From Arthrobacter sp. M4 (lineage in GTDB: Bacteria > Actinomycetota > Actinomycetes > Actinomycetales > Micrococcaceae), in NCBI RefSeq assembly GCF_020251205.1, contig NZ_JAIWYX010000003.1, forward strand, positions 1 through 64,000: a stretch of 64,000 nt of DNA, in the 5' to 3' direction. Numbering within the stretch: position 1 is the stretch's first letter; the number at the start of each line of letters is the position of its first letter. Under the pieces are notes generated by a model, which was given only the letters and a program-made list of their open reading frames with translations, was not told the DNA's origin and did no database searches. Positions 33,809 through 42,581 of this stretch are shown piece by piece. A program made the position numbers and the translations under genes.

Positions 33809-35149
33809 ATGACCGTCAGCAGCACATCCGGTTCACCTCGACGGCGTCGGGCGGTCTCCATGCTAAAGCGCACTGAGCTTCCCGGGATCAATGCCTGGTA
33901 CGGTGTCAGGTTCGCAGAACTAACGGCCGGACGACGGTTTACACCGCCCCGCCCGGCTGAGGGCCAACTGCTGGCCAGCAGGCTTGCCGAAGTACCGGTC
34001 TTTCCCCAACTCCCGAGCAGACTGGCCAGTGCCATGGGGCACGGGGTCGCCCTGAACGACCAGTCCGATGAGGCCTTCTTCCTGAATGTATGGGCCCCAA
34101 CGGACGGAGACGCCCTCCCGGTGCTTTTCTTCATTCACGGCGGCGCCTGGATGAGTGGCGGCGGATCCATGGAATGGTACGACGGTGCTGCAATGGCCCG
34201 GCAAGGAATCGTAGTGGTCACCGTGAACTACAGGATCGGCCCGGTAGCCCACCTGGCCGACCCTTCCGCCGCCGGACTACCCTTGCCTGCCGAAGACCTG
34301 ATCTGCGCCCTCCACTGGGTCAACGAACACATCTCCGGACTTGGCGGAGATCCTCAAAAGGTGACGGTCGTCGGCCAATCAGCAGGCGCATGGTACGGAC
34401 ACCTGCTTAGCACGGTGGAAGAAGGCGCAGGTCTTTTCCGGACGGCAGCCCACCTAAGCATGGGCACTAGAACGCCATGGGACCAGCAGCGGTTTACCGA
34501 GGTCCGTAACCGCGTAAAGGCTTTGCTCGGTGGCCGGGACCTGCAGGATGCCCCTGCCGCCGAGCTTCTGCGAGCAGGCAGTGCCGGGCTGGGAAACGAA
34601 ACCCGCCCCCTGGGGTATGCCGGATCCGCTTTCCTGCCCACGATGACTGCCAGATTGCCGGCGGGGCTCATGGACCCGAAATGGAGTGCGCGGAACTGCC
34701 ACGTGGAAAGTGTCTATTTACGCAATACGGCAGACGAGTCCGCCACCTTCCTGTTCAACTCCCCGCCGGAAGTGAACGCAACATGGCCACAGGTGGACGA
34801 AATCCTGCAATCGCTTGATCCCGACCATATCCCGCCAGGCTTCAACACCTCAGCACTGTCCCCCTACCGAGCACTCGTGGCCATCTCCTCCTGGCGGCAG
34901 TTCCAGCGATTCCCAGCCGAGCTCCTCCAGACATACGAACAGGCGGGCATCGGAGTACAATATTCGGATTTCAGCCTCGAGAGTCCGCTTGAAGGACTGC
35001 ACAGCGGCCACTGCCTGGATCTGCCCTTCCAGTTCGGCAACCGCTCTGCGTGGGCGGACGCGCCGATGTTGGCAGGAATAACCGACGATGAGTTTGCGAC
35101 CATTTCTCAGGAGCTCATCGACGACCTGACCAACTTCGTCATGACCTAG
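33809..35149 (+). CDS. type-B carboxylesterase
   Basis: A 446-aa alpha/beta-hydrolase of the carboxylesterase/lipase family. It shows the oxyanion-hole motif FIHGGAWMSGG, the EDLICALHWVNEHISGLGGD-type helix, and the nucleophile elbow GQSAG (Ser191). No signal peptide, so it acts in the cytoplasm. The acid and His of the triad are expected in the C-terminal part (a candidate is HSGHCLDLPF). Last gene of the cupin unit. It suggests that the pathway includes an ester, made or imported, that must be cleaved. Confidence 0.88.
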   Translation: MTVSSTSGSPRRRRAVSMLKRTELPGINAWYGVRFAELTAGRRFTPPRPAEGQLLASRLAEVPVFPQLPSRLASAMGHGVALNDQSDEAFFLNVWAPTDGDALPVLFFIHGGAWMSGGGSMEWYDGAAMARQGIVVVTVNYRIGPVAHLADPSAAGLPLPAEDLICALHWVNEHISGLGGDPQKVTVVGQSAGAWYGHLLSTVEEGAGLFRTAAHLSMGTRTPWDQQRFTEVRNRVKALLGGRDLQDAPAAELLRAGSAGLGNETRPLGYAGSAFLPTMTARLPAGLMDPKWSARNCHVESVYLRNTADESATFLFNSPPEVNATWPQVDEILQSLDPDHIPPGFNTSALSPYRALVAISSWRQFQRFPAELLQTYEQAGIGVQYSDFSLESPLEGLHSGHCLDLPFQFGNRSAWADAPMLAGITDDEFATISQELIDDLTNFVMT

Positions 35150-35549
35150 AAACACTTGGCCCCGCCCCGGCATGAATACAACAAAGACACGGCTCGTCCT
35201 TGAACTGCCTCGGAATCTGCCGGGCTGGGAATAACGCGACTCAACGTCACGGTTCACCCTCGGCTTCAGCTAAAGGCACCAAGGGTCGTCATCGGCACGC
35301 ACCCGATCAGATGCCCGCCAACCGCGGCATTCTTTCAAGGCTAGAGACCCCTCCAACAATGACGCACGTTTAGTTTCTGCCATGCACTCATCCCAGCTAA
35401 CCCTGACTTTGCTTGCTTTTAAGAAGACTATCCATTGCTATTGCAGGACGGTCGTCGCGTAGTGGAGAATATTACTCAATGTGGGATGAGTCACACGTCT
35501 TCCCCACCAAGCTCCAACCACCCAACAGTTAGTTCCAGGAGGAACCCCC
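35150..35549. other. 400-bp region upstream of the ABC operon
   Basis: No gene. It contains the partial motif site C (35440-35456) and, just before the ABC start, the strong AGGAGG ribosome binding site of the GTG start at 35550. Confidence 0.6.
35440..35456 (+). promoter_or_regulatory. possible shared regulatory motif, site C (partial)
   Basis: ATTGCAGGACGGTCGTC contains the ATTGCA and GTCGTC blocks of site A, but the CTAGTG block between them is missing. A weaker match than sites A and B. Confidence 0.3.
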
Positions 35550-36683
35550 GTGCTAAGTTCCCTCAAGGCACCTGCCACCGAGACCAGGGGTAGGAAAAAT
35601 TCCGGTGGCGTTGAATTTCACGCCGTAAGCAAGACGTTCCCGGACGGCACACGTGCCTTGCATGACATCTCGATTCATTGCCCTGCAGGGGAAGCAACAG
35701 TTTTCGTAGGCCCCTCAGGGTGCGGCAAAACAACGGCGCTGCGCATGATCAATAAGATGATCCTGCCTACAGGCGGAAGCGTCACGGTCAACGGCACCGA
35801 CGTCGCTTCCATGGCAACAACCGAGTTGCGGCGCCAGATCGGTTACGTCATCCAGAACGCCGGGCTCTTTCCACACAAACGCGTCATTGACAACGTGGCC
35901 CTGATTCCACGACTGCTGGGCGAAGCGAAATCACCGGCTCGGGAACGAGCCGCCGAGCTTCTGAAGCTTGTAGGCCTTCCCGCCGAGCTGGGCAGGAAAT
36001 ACCCCCATCAGCTATCCGGCGGTCAGCAGCAGCGCGTCGGAGTAGCTCGTGCACTGGCGGCAGACCCACCCATTCTGCTGATGGACGAACCTTTCTCTGC
36101 AGTGGACCCGATTGTCCGTAGGGATCTTCAGTACCACCTGAAGAGTCTGCAGGCTGAACTCAAGAAAACCATCATCATGGTCACCCACGACCTCGACGAA
36201 GCCGTGTTCCTTGCCGATCAGGTGGTCGTGTTCCGACCCGGGGGTATCGCCCAGGTGGACACTCCGGATCGCATCCTTACCACTCCTGCGGATTCCTATG
36301 TCGAAGGTTTCACCAAAGGAAATGCCGGCATCAAATGGCTCTCTCTTCTTCCCACTGCCGGGTTGACACTGGAGGCCGCCTCATCCGAACCGGGCAGTTC
36401 CACCCAGGTATCGGCGAACTGGATCCTTCAGAACGATGCCAACGGACGACCTCAGAGCTGGATTCCTGCGGGATCCGCCGCCTCGAACGCGGCCGGACCC
36501 ATTCCGGTCAGAAGCCCGTTTGTCCACGGGACCGACATGCTAAACGCAGCACTAAACTCCGCGGTTCTCTCCCCGTCGGGCAAGGCAATTGCGACAGATC
36601 CGCAGGGCCACACTCGCGGCGTCGTCGATTCCCGTGAGATCCACCTCGCCGTGATGACTGCGAAGGGGCGTATCGATGAATGA
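35550..36683 (+). CDS. quaternary-amine ABC transporter ATP-binding protein (OpuCA/OsmV type)
   Basis: A 377-aa ATPase with Walker A (GPSGCGKTTAL), signature LSGGQQQRVG, Walker B (ILLMDEPFSAVDP) and switch His (VTHDLDEA). In this subfamily the C-terminal ~120 residues often form CBS-like regulatory domains; here the tail is diverged. The start is GTG 35550 behind a near-perfect AGGAGG site. It overlaps the first permease by 8 bp. It energises uptake of glycine-betaine-like, choline-like or other cationic amine compounds. Confidence 0.9.
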   Translation: MLSSLKAPATETRGRKNSGGVEFHAVSKTFPDGTRALHDISIHCPAGEATVFVGPSGCGKTTALRMINKMILPTGGSVTVNGTDVASMATTELRRQIGYVIQNAGLFPHKRVIDNVALIPRLLGEAKSPARERAAELLKLVGLPAELGRKYPHQLSGGQQQRVGVARALAADPPILLMDEPFSAVDPIVRRDLQYHLKSLQAELKKTIIMVTHDLDEAVFLADQVVVFRPGGIAQVDTPDRILTTPADSYVEGFTKGNAGIKWLSLLPTAGLTLEAASSEPGSSTQVSANWILQNDANGRPQSWIPAGSAASNAAGPIPVRSPFVHGTDMLNAALNSAVLSPSGKAIATDPQGHTRGVVDSREIHLAVMTAKGRIDE

Positions 36684-37311
36684 CTATGAATGGGTCCTGT
36701 CCAATGCGGGCCGCATCTGGGCCATGGTCGGCGAACACCTGCTGCTGAGTTCCGGGTCCGTCGTCATGGGACTCCTAATATCGATTCCTCTGGGAATTGC
36801 ATGCGCCCGCTGGCGGCGCCTATACGCTGTCGTTCTGGTGATCACCAGTGCCGCCTTCGCGATTCCTTCGGTTGCGATGTTCATCCTCCTGATGCCTTTC
36901 TCCGGTATCTCGCGCACCACGGCGCTCATCCCCCTGACGATCTACGCGGTGGCCTTCCTCATCAGGAATGTTGTGGGGGGAATTGATGCGACAGCGCCCG
37001 AGCTCCGGCATGCCGCAGACGCGATCGGCTACGGCAGAGTCCATCGCATCTTTGCCGTTGACCTGGTGACCGCCGCGCCCTTCATCTGGGGGGCAGTGCG
37101 GGTCGCAACGGTGTCAGTGATTTCAATGGTCTCCGTGGTGTCGATATTGGGCATGCCCTCCATCGGCGATCTCTTCGTCGATGGCATGCGCAGGTTCTAC
37201 GCCACTCCAGTAATCGCCGGGATCGTCCTGACCATCGCCTTGGCAGCAGCCATAGACGCGTTGCTCGTCATCGTACAAAGAGTGACCACACCGTGGGCAA
37301 GGAGAGCATGA
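36676..37311 (+). CDS. quaternary-amine ABC transporter permease 1
   Basis: A 211-aa membrane protein with five to six helices, the OpuCB-type permease fold (LLLSSGSVVMGLLISIPLGI, PSVAMFILLMPFSGISRTTA) and the coupling loop near PELRHAADAIGYGRVHRIFA. It overlaps both neighbours, showing tight translational coupling. Confidence 0.9.
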   Translation: MNDYEWVLSNAGRIWAMVGEHLLLSSGSVVMGLLISIPLGIACARWRRLYAVVLVITSAAFAIPSVAMFILLMPFSGISRTTALIPLTIYAVAFLIRNVVGGIDATAPELRHAADAIGYGRVHRIFAVDLVTAAPFIWGAVRVATVSVISMVSVVSILGMPSIGDLFVDGMRRFYATPVIAGIVLTIALAAAIDALLVIVQRVTTPWARRA

Positions 37312-38027
37312 TGGACCAGCTACAACTTGTCCTGGACTGGTTCGGCAATTCTGCACACTGGGCCGGTGACCGCGGCATTCCCATACGCGTCCTGGAGCAC
37401 CTGAACTTTTCAGCCACAGCCCTGGGCATCGCCTTCGTCATCGGCTTCCCACTAGGCGTTACCCTGGGATTCCTAAACAAGGGACAATCCCTCGTCGTCG
37501 GATTGGTCAACGCAGTACGTGCGCTGCCCACGCTGGGCTTGCTGACGATCTTCGTAATCCTCAGCGGGATAGGGCTGCTCCCGGTCCTTCTATCGTTGAT
37601 CATCATCGCCGTCCCTCCGATTCTCGTCGCGACCTTCGAGGGCGTACGAGGTGTGGACAGATCCATCACGGACGCAGCCCATGCAATGGGCATGGGCAGG
37701 CAGCGCACGGCTTACCTGGTTCAGGTGCCGATCAGTGCCCCACTGATTGTAGTGGGCATTCGTAATTCAGCCATTCAGGTCGTCTCGACTGCAACAATCG
37801 CTGCATTCGTCGGCATCGGTGGCCTTGGACGGTTCGTTTTCGACGGACTTGCCAGCCGCGACTTTGGGCAGTTGGCCGGCGGCGCCGTACTCGTGGCAAT
37901 CCTCGCGCTGGGAGTTGAACTCGTTCTCACCCTTATCCAGCGCGCCTTGACGCCTGGAACCCGCAACATACTGACAACCGCACCACTAGCAATCAAGACT
38001 CCCAACCAGAAAGTCCATATCCCATGA
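37308..38027 (+). CDS. quaternary-amine ABC transporter permease 2
   Basis: A 239-aa partner permease (VRALPTLGLLTIFVILSGIG, coupling loop DRSITDAAHAMGMGRQRTAY). I take the start at 37308 (ATGATGG) because AAGGAGAG lies 6 bp upstream and it overlaps the stop of permease 1; the GTG at 37293 has no such site. It overlaps the binding-protein gene by 4 bp. Confidence 0.88.
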   Translation: MMDQLQLVLDWFGNSAHWAGDRGIPIRVLEHLNFSATALGIAFVIGFPLGVTLGFLNKGQSLVVGLVNAVRALPTLGLLTIFVILSGIGLLPVLLSLIIIAVPPILVATFEGVRGVDRSITDAAHAMGMGRQRTAYLVQVPISAPLIVVGIRNSAIQVVSTATIAAFVGIGGLGRFVFDGLASRDFGQLAGGAVLVAILALGVELVLTLIQRALTPGTRNILTTAPLAIKTPNQKVHIP

Positions 38028-38938
38028 GTATTACGCGAAAATCCGCGATTTCAGTCTCGGTGTCCGCTGCCCTCGCCCTCGGTCTCAGCGCCTGCGGGTC
38101 CGCATCCTCCAACCCCTTCTCGTCCGGCGGAAGCGAAGGCAAGACGATCGTCGTCGGTTCGGCGAATTTCGGAGAAAACATCATTCTCGGAGAGCTGTAC
38201 TCCCAAGCGCTGGAGCGCGCAGGCTACAAGGTCGACCGGAGACTGGACATTGGCTCGCGTGACATCCTGTACGGCCAGATGAAGGATTGCAAGATCCAGG
38301 TAGCACCGGAGTACAACGGCGCCCTGCTGAACTACTTGGACGCCAAGGCCACAACCCAAGACGCGAACCACGTTTACAAGGAACTCGAGACAAAGGTCGA
38401 TAAGAACCTCAAGGTTCTGCCCGTATCCCCAGCACAGGACACCAATGCCCTCGTCATGCGGCGTTCCAAGATGGAACAGATGAACATCGACGAGGTTTCA
38501 GATCTTCAGTCATCGGCGCCGCAGCTGAGTATCGGTGCACCTCCCGAATTTGAGGCACGCAACGACGGCCTGGCCGGCTTGAAAAAGACTTATGGGATCG
38601 CCTTCAAATCCTTCAAACCACTGGATTATTCCGGCCCGATCACCCTCACAGCCCTGCGTAACAGCGACATCGACGTCGGACTGTTGTTCAGCACTACTCC
38701 GGACCTCGCCAAAGGCGATCTCGTAGCCCTCAAGGACCCGAGCGGCATACTCGGCGTGAACAATGTGGTCCCTCTCATCTGTGAAAAGGCCGTGGACGCC
38801 GGCGCCCAGGAGGTCCTCAACAAGATCAGCCAGAAAATGACCACCGATGACCTGGTCAAGATGAACTCCGCCTACAACTTTGACAAGAAGAATCCCGATA
38901 CCATCGCAACCGGCTGGATCGACGAGAAACTCCGATAG
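38024..38938 (+). CDS. glycine-betaine/choline-type substrate-binding lipoprotein (OsmF/OpuCC type)
   Basis: A 304-aa exported lipoprotein: lipobox ALGLSAC with lipidated Cys24, then a type-II periplasmic-binding fold with the family pattern IVVGSANFGENIILGELYSQ, QVAPEYNGALLNYLD and DVGLLFSTTPDLAKGDLVAL. OpuCC-type proteins bind quaternary ammonium compounds in an aromatic box; the relevant aromatics cannot be assigned by eye. In the same operon, 21 bp upstream of the second lyase-like gene, so the bound compound is probably the pathway substrate. The related EgtU-type proteins bind ergothioneine. Confidence 0.9.
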   Translation: MSITRKSAISVSVSAALALGLSACGSASSNPFSSGGSEGKTIVVGSANFGENIILGELYSQALERAGYKVDRRLDIGSRDILYGQMKDCKIQVAPEYNGALLNYLDAKATTQDANHVYKELETKVDKNLKVLPVSPAQDTNALVMRRSKMEQMNIDEVSDLQSSAPQLSIGAPPEFEARNDGLAGLKKTYGIAFKSFKPLDYSGPITLTALRNSDIDVGLLFSTTPDLAKGDLVALKDPSGILGVNNVVPLICEKAVDAGAQEVLNKISQKMTTDDLVKMNSAYNFDKKNPDTIATGWIDEKLR

Positions 38939-38959
38939 TCAGGAACAGGACAGCACAAA

Positions 38960-40387
38960 ATGCATCACATAATCGACAGCGCCCAGGACATCACTCTCGA
39001 AGTCTTCGAGGATGTCACACGAAACGCCGGCACCCTTGAAATCACTAACGACCTACGCCAGAGAATCGATACCCGTCGGGCAGAATTCCTCAACTACGTA
39101 GAGCACAACCGCGAATCCCGCCTCTACGGAATCACCACCATGCACCACGTCGGTGCGAAAAATGTGATGGATGACGCCGCCCTGGCCGAGTACGGAACAC
39201 GAATGCCCGCCTCCGGATCCAGTTTCGGTCCCGGGCTGCCAGACCGCGTGGTCAGAGGGATTGTCGTGGCCCGGTTGGCTGACTTCCTCAACGGAACCGG
39301 CTGCCTGCGTTCTGTCACAGTGGACCGTATAGCCGGGATGCTTTCGGAACCGGAAATGCCTTACGTGCCGGCACGTGGGTGCGGGGAGCCCGGTGACATC
39401 GTTCCTCTTGGATACCTCTTCCGGGAGCGTTTCAATGGCACCTTGCAACTGGGCGAGGGCATGGCGATGATCAACGGCTCCCCCGTGGCCGCGGCAGCGC
39501 TGGCCGATGCCGCATTAGGTGCAGGCCGCCGTGAAGCCACCATCGAAAGTGTCTTCGCTCTGGCTGCGTTCGCAGCAGCCGCCCCGCTGGCACACTTTGA
39601 TGAGGCGTTCGAGACCCTTTGGGATGATGAGCACCAGGGGAAGTCTGTTCGAGGGATCCGCGAACTGCTGGGAGAAAGCGAAGGTTTGCAGCAGCTCACG
39701 TACCAGGCTCCAGTCTCCTTCCGCAGCACGCCCCGCGTTCTGGGAGCATTACGGCGCAGTCACGCCGAGGCCGAAAGGGCAGCCTTGATTAGCCTAAGGG
39801 CCTCCTCGAACAATCCTGCCTTCCTTGGCCCGGACCAACGTCCCCCGTACGGCGCCGTCCTCTCCAACGGTGGCTACCACAACTCACTGGCCTCCCCGAC
39901 ACTGGACAGTCTCGCCCGCTCCTGGGCAGACACCACCCAGCTGTTCTCAGCACTCACCAGCCAAGTAACCGAAATGCCCGGTGGCCTGCTGCATCTTGAA
40001 CCGGAGGCCGAGGTCGCAGCTCTCTACCATGTCGCGACAGGCTGGTCGGAAGAGGCAAGGGCCACGGCCTCCCCAACCCTAATATCGCTGGGGAACAGCG
40101 GGCAGACCGACACCGGAACGCTGGACCTCCTCGCGTGGCGAAAAGCCGACGAGGTGAGATACGCCTTGGAGGCAGTGACCACCGTACTCGCCGTAGTGTC
40201 GGCACACACTGCCAGGCGTAAGGGCCTTCAGCCAGCCGGCCAGCTGGGAGATTTCCACAACACCGTCCTGGAACTCTTCCCCGTCGGAACGAAGCCTGTT
40301 GATTTCCACCCTTCGCTGGCGGCAGTGCGTGATTTCCTGTGCGGGGCGCCCGCCCAAGTGCGTCAAGAGTCCAGGAGCCAATCATGA
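38960..40387 (+). CDS. histidine/phenylalanine ammonia-lyase-like protein lacking the MIO triad (paralogue 2)
   Basis: A 475-aa paralogue of the protein at 29858, roughly 60 percent identical by eye. The same substitutions are present: Glu143-Pro144-Gly145 replaces Ala-Ser-Gly within CGEPGDIVPLGYLF, while the Tyr loop (LYGITTMHHVGAK), INGSPVAAA, SFRSTPRVLG and SSNNPAF are kept. Both copies thus conserve the altered site exactly, which argues for selection rather than decay. Its position directly after the betaine-type binding protein, and a 4-bp overlap with the flavin reductase gene, place it inside the uptake/degradation operon. The two copies may act on different substrates or form a heteromeric enzyme. 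Confidence 0.85.
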   Translation: MHHIIDSAQDITLEVFEDVTRNAGTLEITNDLRQRIDTRRAEFLNYVEHNRESRLYGITTMHHVGAKNVMDDAALAEYGTRMPASGSSFGPGLPDRVVRGIVVARLADFLNGTGCLRSVTVDRIAGMLSEPEMPYVPARGCGEPGDIVPLGYLFRERFNGTLQLGEGMAMINGSPVAAAALADAALGAGRREATIESVFALAAFAAAAPLAHFDEAFETLWDDEHQGKSVRGIRELLGESEGLQQLTYQAPVSFRSTPRVLGALRRSHAEAERAALISLRASSNNPAFLGPDQRPPYGAVLSNGGYHNSLASPTLDSLARSWADTTQLFSALTSQVTEMPGGLLHLEPEAEVAALYHVATGWSEEARATASPTLISLGNSGQTDTGTLDLLAWRKADEVRYALEAVTTVLAVVSAHTARRKGLQPAGQLGDFHNTVLELFPVGTKPVDFHPSLAAVRDFLCGAPAQVRQESRSQS

Positions 40388-41553
40388 CCGAAACCAAAGA
40401 ACGCACCATCGACCCGCAGCGCTTCCGGGAGGTGATGGGCCACTACCCCACAGGAGTCACCGCAGTTACAGGCATCGCAGAAGACGGCGAAGCCTGCGCC
40501 ATGGTGGTCGGAACTTTCACATCCGTGTCACTGGATCCACCGTTGGTAGCATTCCTTCCCACCCGCTCGTCGTTCATCTTCGACAGGCTCCGAACTGCCA
40601 ACTCACTGGCGATCAACATCCTGGCCCATGATCAGGAACAGCTATGCCGGCGGCTCGCCCGCCCCGCCCCTGACAAGCTCGGCAACGAGGTGTGGGAACC
40701 ATCCCCCGGTGGCGCCCCAGTCCTTGATGGTGTGGTCGCGTCAATCGACTGCACACTCGAGCAAGTAATCGAAGGAGGCGACCACTACATAGCATTATGC
40801 GCGGTGCAGGACCTGGCCGTGCACCGCTCAGTCGCCCCACTGGTGTTTTTCCAAGGCGGCTATGGAGGATTTGCAATGGGATCCTTCATGATACGGGGGG
40901 ATCAGGACCTTGCCCCCTCCGTCGCGCGCGCACAAGCTTTGCGGTCTGACATTGAAGCACTGGCCGCGGAGATCGGGGGCGAAATCACACTCTTCACCCG
41001 GCAAGGCGACGACGCAGTGGCCGTGCTCTCGGCAGTCGGTGCCGGAACGGACATCATCTCGCCGCTGGGCTCGCACTATCCCCTGATTCCACCACTGGGC
41101 GACGCTTTTATCGCGTGGTCGGCACCCGAGGACCAGGAGCGCTGGATCTCACGGGCGTTTGGCGCCTCAGAGCAGGAGTTGGCGACCTTGCGCCAGCGGT
41201 TGGACGAGGCTCGGCTACGCGGCTGGTCCCTGTCCCTCGACGCACCAGGCCGCCGCGAACAACTCGAGGCTGCCGTCGTCGAGTACGGCGCGGGCAATCA
41301 CCTTCCTGCCAAGCAGCGCGAAATCAGCCAGCGCATCGTCAAGTCCGCCGGCTATTTCCCCGTCGGGCAGCTTGACCGCACCGCACGGCACGACGTGGCG
41401 ACCATAACCGTACCCATCCTGCAGCGCGAGGAGTCTCCGCATCTGATCCTTCGTCTCCTGTATCCTCCGGCCGGTGTTAACGGCGCGACTGTCGAGTCGT
41501 GGGCACAACGCCTAAAAGCCTTCGCCGAGGATGCAGGGCGACAGCTGGAGTGA
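40384..41553 (+). CDS. flavin reductase fused to an IclR-type effector domain
   Basis: A 389-aa two-domain protein. Residues ~8-165 are a flavin-reductase-like FMN-binding split barrel (RFREVMGHYPTGVTAVTG, TSVSLDPPLVAFLPTRSS, then a PLVFFQGGYGGF end). Residues ~175-389 match the C-terminal ligand-binding domain of IclR regulators (ITLFTRQGDDAVAVLSAVGA, SHYPLIPPLGDAFIAW, and REQLEAAVVEYGAGNHLPAK) without the helix-turn-helix. The reductase part should supply reduced flavin to the monooxygenase at 32569. The effector domain may switch reductase activity when substrate is present. Start ATG 40384 overlaps the previous stop by 4 bp. Confidence 0.85.
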   Translation: MTETKERTIDPQRFREVMGHYPTGVTAVTGIAEDGEACAMVVGTFTSVSLDPPLVAFLPTRSSFIFDRLRTANSLAINILAHDQEQLCRRLARPAPDKLGNEVWEPSPGGAPVLDGVVASIDCTLEQVIEGGDHYIALCAVQDLAVHRSVAPLVFFQGGYGGFAMGSFMIRGDQDLAPSVARAQALRSDIEALAAEIGGEITLFTRQGDDAVAVLSAVGAGTDIISPLGSHYPLIPPLGDAFIAWSAPEDQERWISRAFGASEQELATLRQRLDEARLRGWSLSLDAPGRREQLEAAVVEYGAGNHLPAKQREISQRIVKSAGYFPVGQLDRTARHDVATITVPILQREESPHLILRLLYPPAGVNGATVESWAQRLKAFAEDAGRQLE

Positions 41554-41770
41554 CTAAATCATCCGGCAGACCTTCCCAGTGCCACGCCTTCGTGTTTGTA
41601 TCCCGCGCCCCTCCCGACTGATCAGCTTCGCCAAGGGCGCAGCAGTCGGTAGTTGGAATGGCGCCGTGCTGGAGGTCGGGCGCTCCGGCTCTGTTGCCGG
41701 CTCCGACCGAAGCAAGCTGCAGAGACCCTCGCAGCTGACCTAGCGCCACATTGCCGCCAGCCCTGCAGAT

Positions 41771-41786
41771 GGGCGCCTTAGCGCCC
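41771..41786. terminator. hairpin between convergent genes
   Basis: GGGCGC, a CTTA loop and GCGCCC, followed on the plus strand by CGTCTTT. It lies between the end of the reductase gene and the convergent ABC remnant. Confidence 0.4.
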
Positions 41787-41802
41787 CGTCTTTGGGGTCC
41801 GT

Positions 41803-42396
41803 TTACAGACCGGCCACGGGTTCGTGCAGCTTTCCGTCGCGCATTGCAATTTCCCGGTCGCAGAGCGGGACGTGTTCGACGTCGTGGGTGACGATGATGG
41901 TGGCGGTGCCGTATTCGCGGGTCATGGTGGCGAGGAGCTCGACGATTGTGTGGCCCGCGGATGCGTCCAGTGCCGAGGTCGGTTCGTCCACGAGCAGGAC
42001 GTCAGGGGAACCCATGAGGGCGCGGGCGATGTTGACGCGCTGCCGTTGGCCTCCGGAGAGCTGATCGGGACGCCTGTTTGAGTGGTCCGCGAGGCCGACG
42101 GCGTTCAATAGCCGGGTTGCATGGGACCGTCGGGTTTTCAGATCGTTTTTTCTGAGATGGTCGGTGATCAGGAGTTGTTCGAGGGCAGTCAGGGATGCAA
42201 GCAGGTTTGGTTGCTGGAAAACGATGCCGAGTTTCTTCCTGCGGAGATGGGCTGTCCCGCGCTGGTCCGGTGTGGCTGTGTCAGCTCCGCCGATGAGTAC
42301 TTGGCCTCGGGTTGGTGCCACCAGGGCGGCTGCCGTGGCTGAGGAGATTCGCTGCCCGGGCTGCTTCCTGAGCAGGACAGTCCACCCCCGGCCCAA
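41803..42396 (-). pseudogene. ABC transporter ATPase lacking the Walker A region
   Basis: From about residue 23 the sequence is a good MacB/LolD-type ATPase (AALVAPTRGQVLIGGADTAT, the Q-loop VFQQPNLLASLTALEQL, signature LSGGQRQRVNIARALMG, Walker B VLLVDEPTSALD, switch His VTHD). The N-terminus is wrong: where GPSGSGKS should be, the frame reads RKQPGQRISSA, and the preceding recognition strand is absent. Loss of the P-loop makes it inactive. No cognate permease is left. Confidence 0.75.
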
Positions 42397-42439
42397 CCCC
42401 CCAAGAACAGAACGAACGGTGGCTCCCCTTCCGGCGCCC

Positions 42440-42545
42440 TTGTACCCTTTGCTTGAGGCGGTCGGTCGCTCGCCTTACCGGGCGGCGCACCTGCACTTCA
42501 TGGTCTCGGCTCCCGGTTATCGCACGCTAGCGGTTTTGACCCAAG
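42440..42545 (+). pseudogene. C-terminal remnant of an intradiol ring-cleavage dioxygenase
   Basis: The plus-strand peptide LLEAVGRSPYRAAHLHFMVS followed by APGYRTL matches the catechol/hydroxyquinol 1,2-dioxygenase region that carries the second iron-ligand His pair (AHxHF). Sequence before and after is unrelated, so only this ~35-codon piece survives. Confidence 0.6.
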
Positions 42546-42581
42546 CGATCCGGATGTCACGCCGCATTGCCTCGAAAGCGG

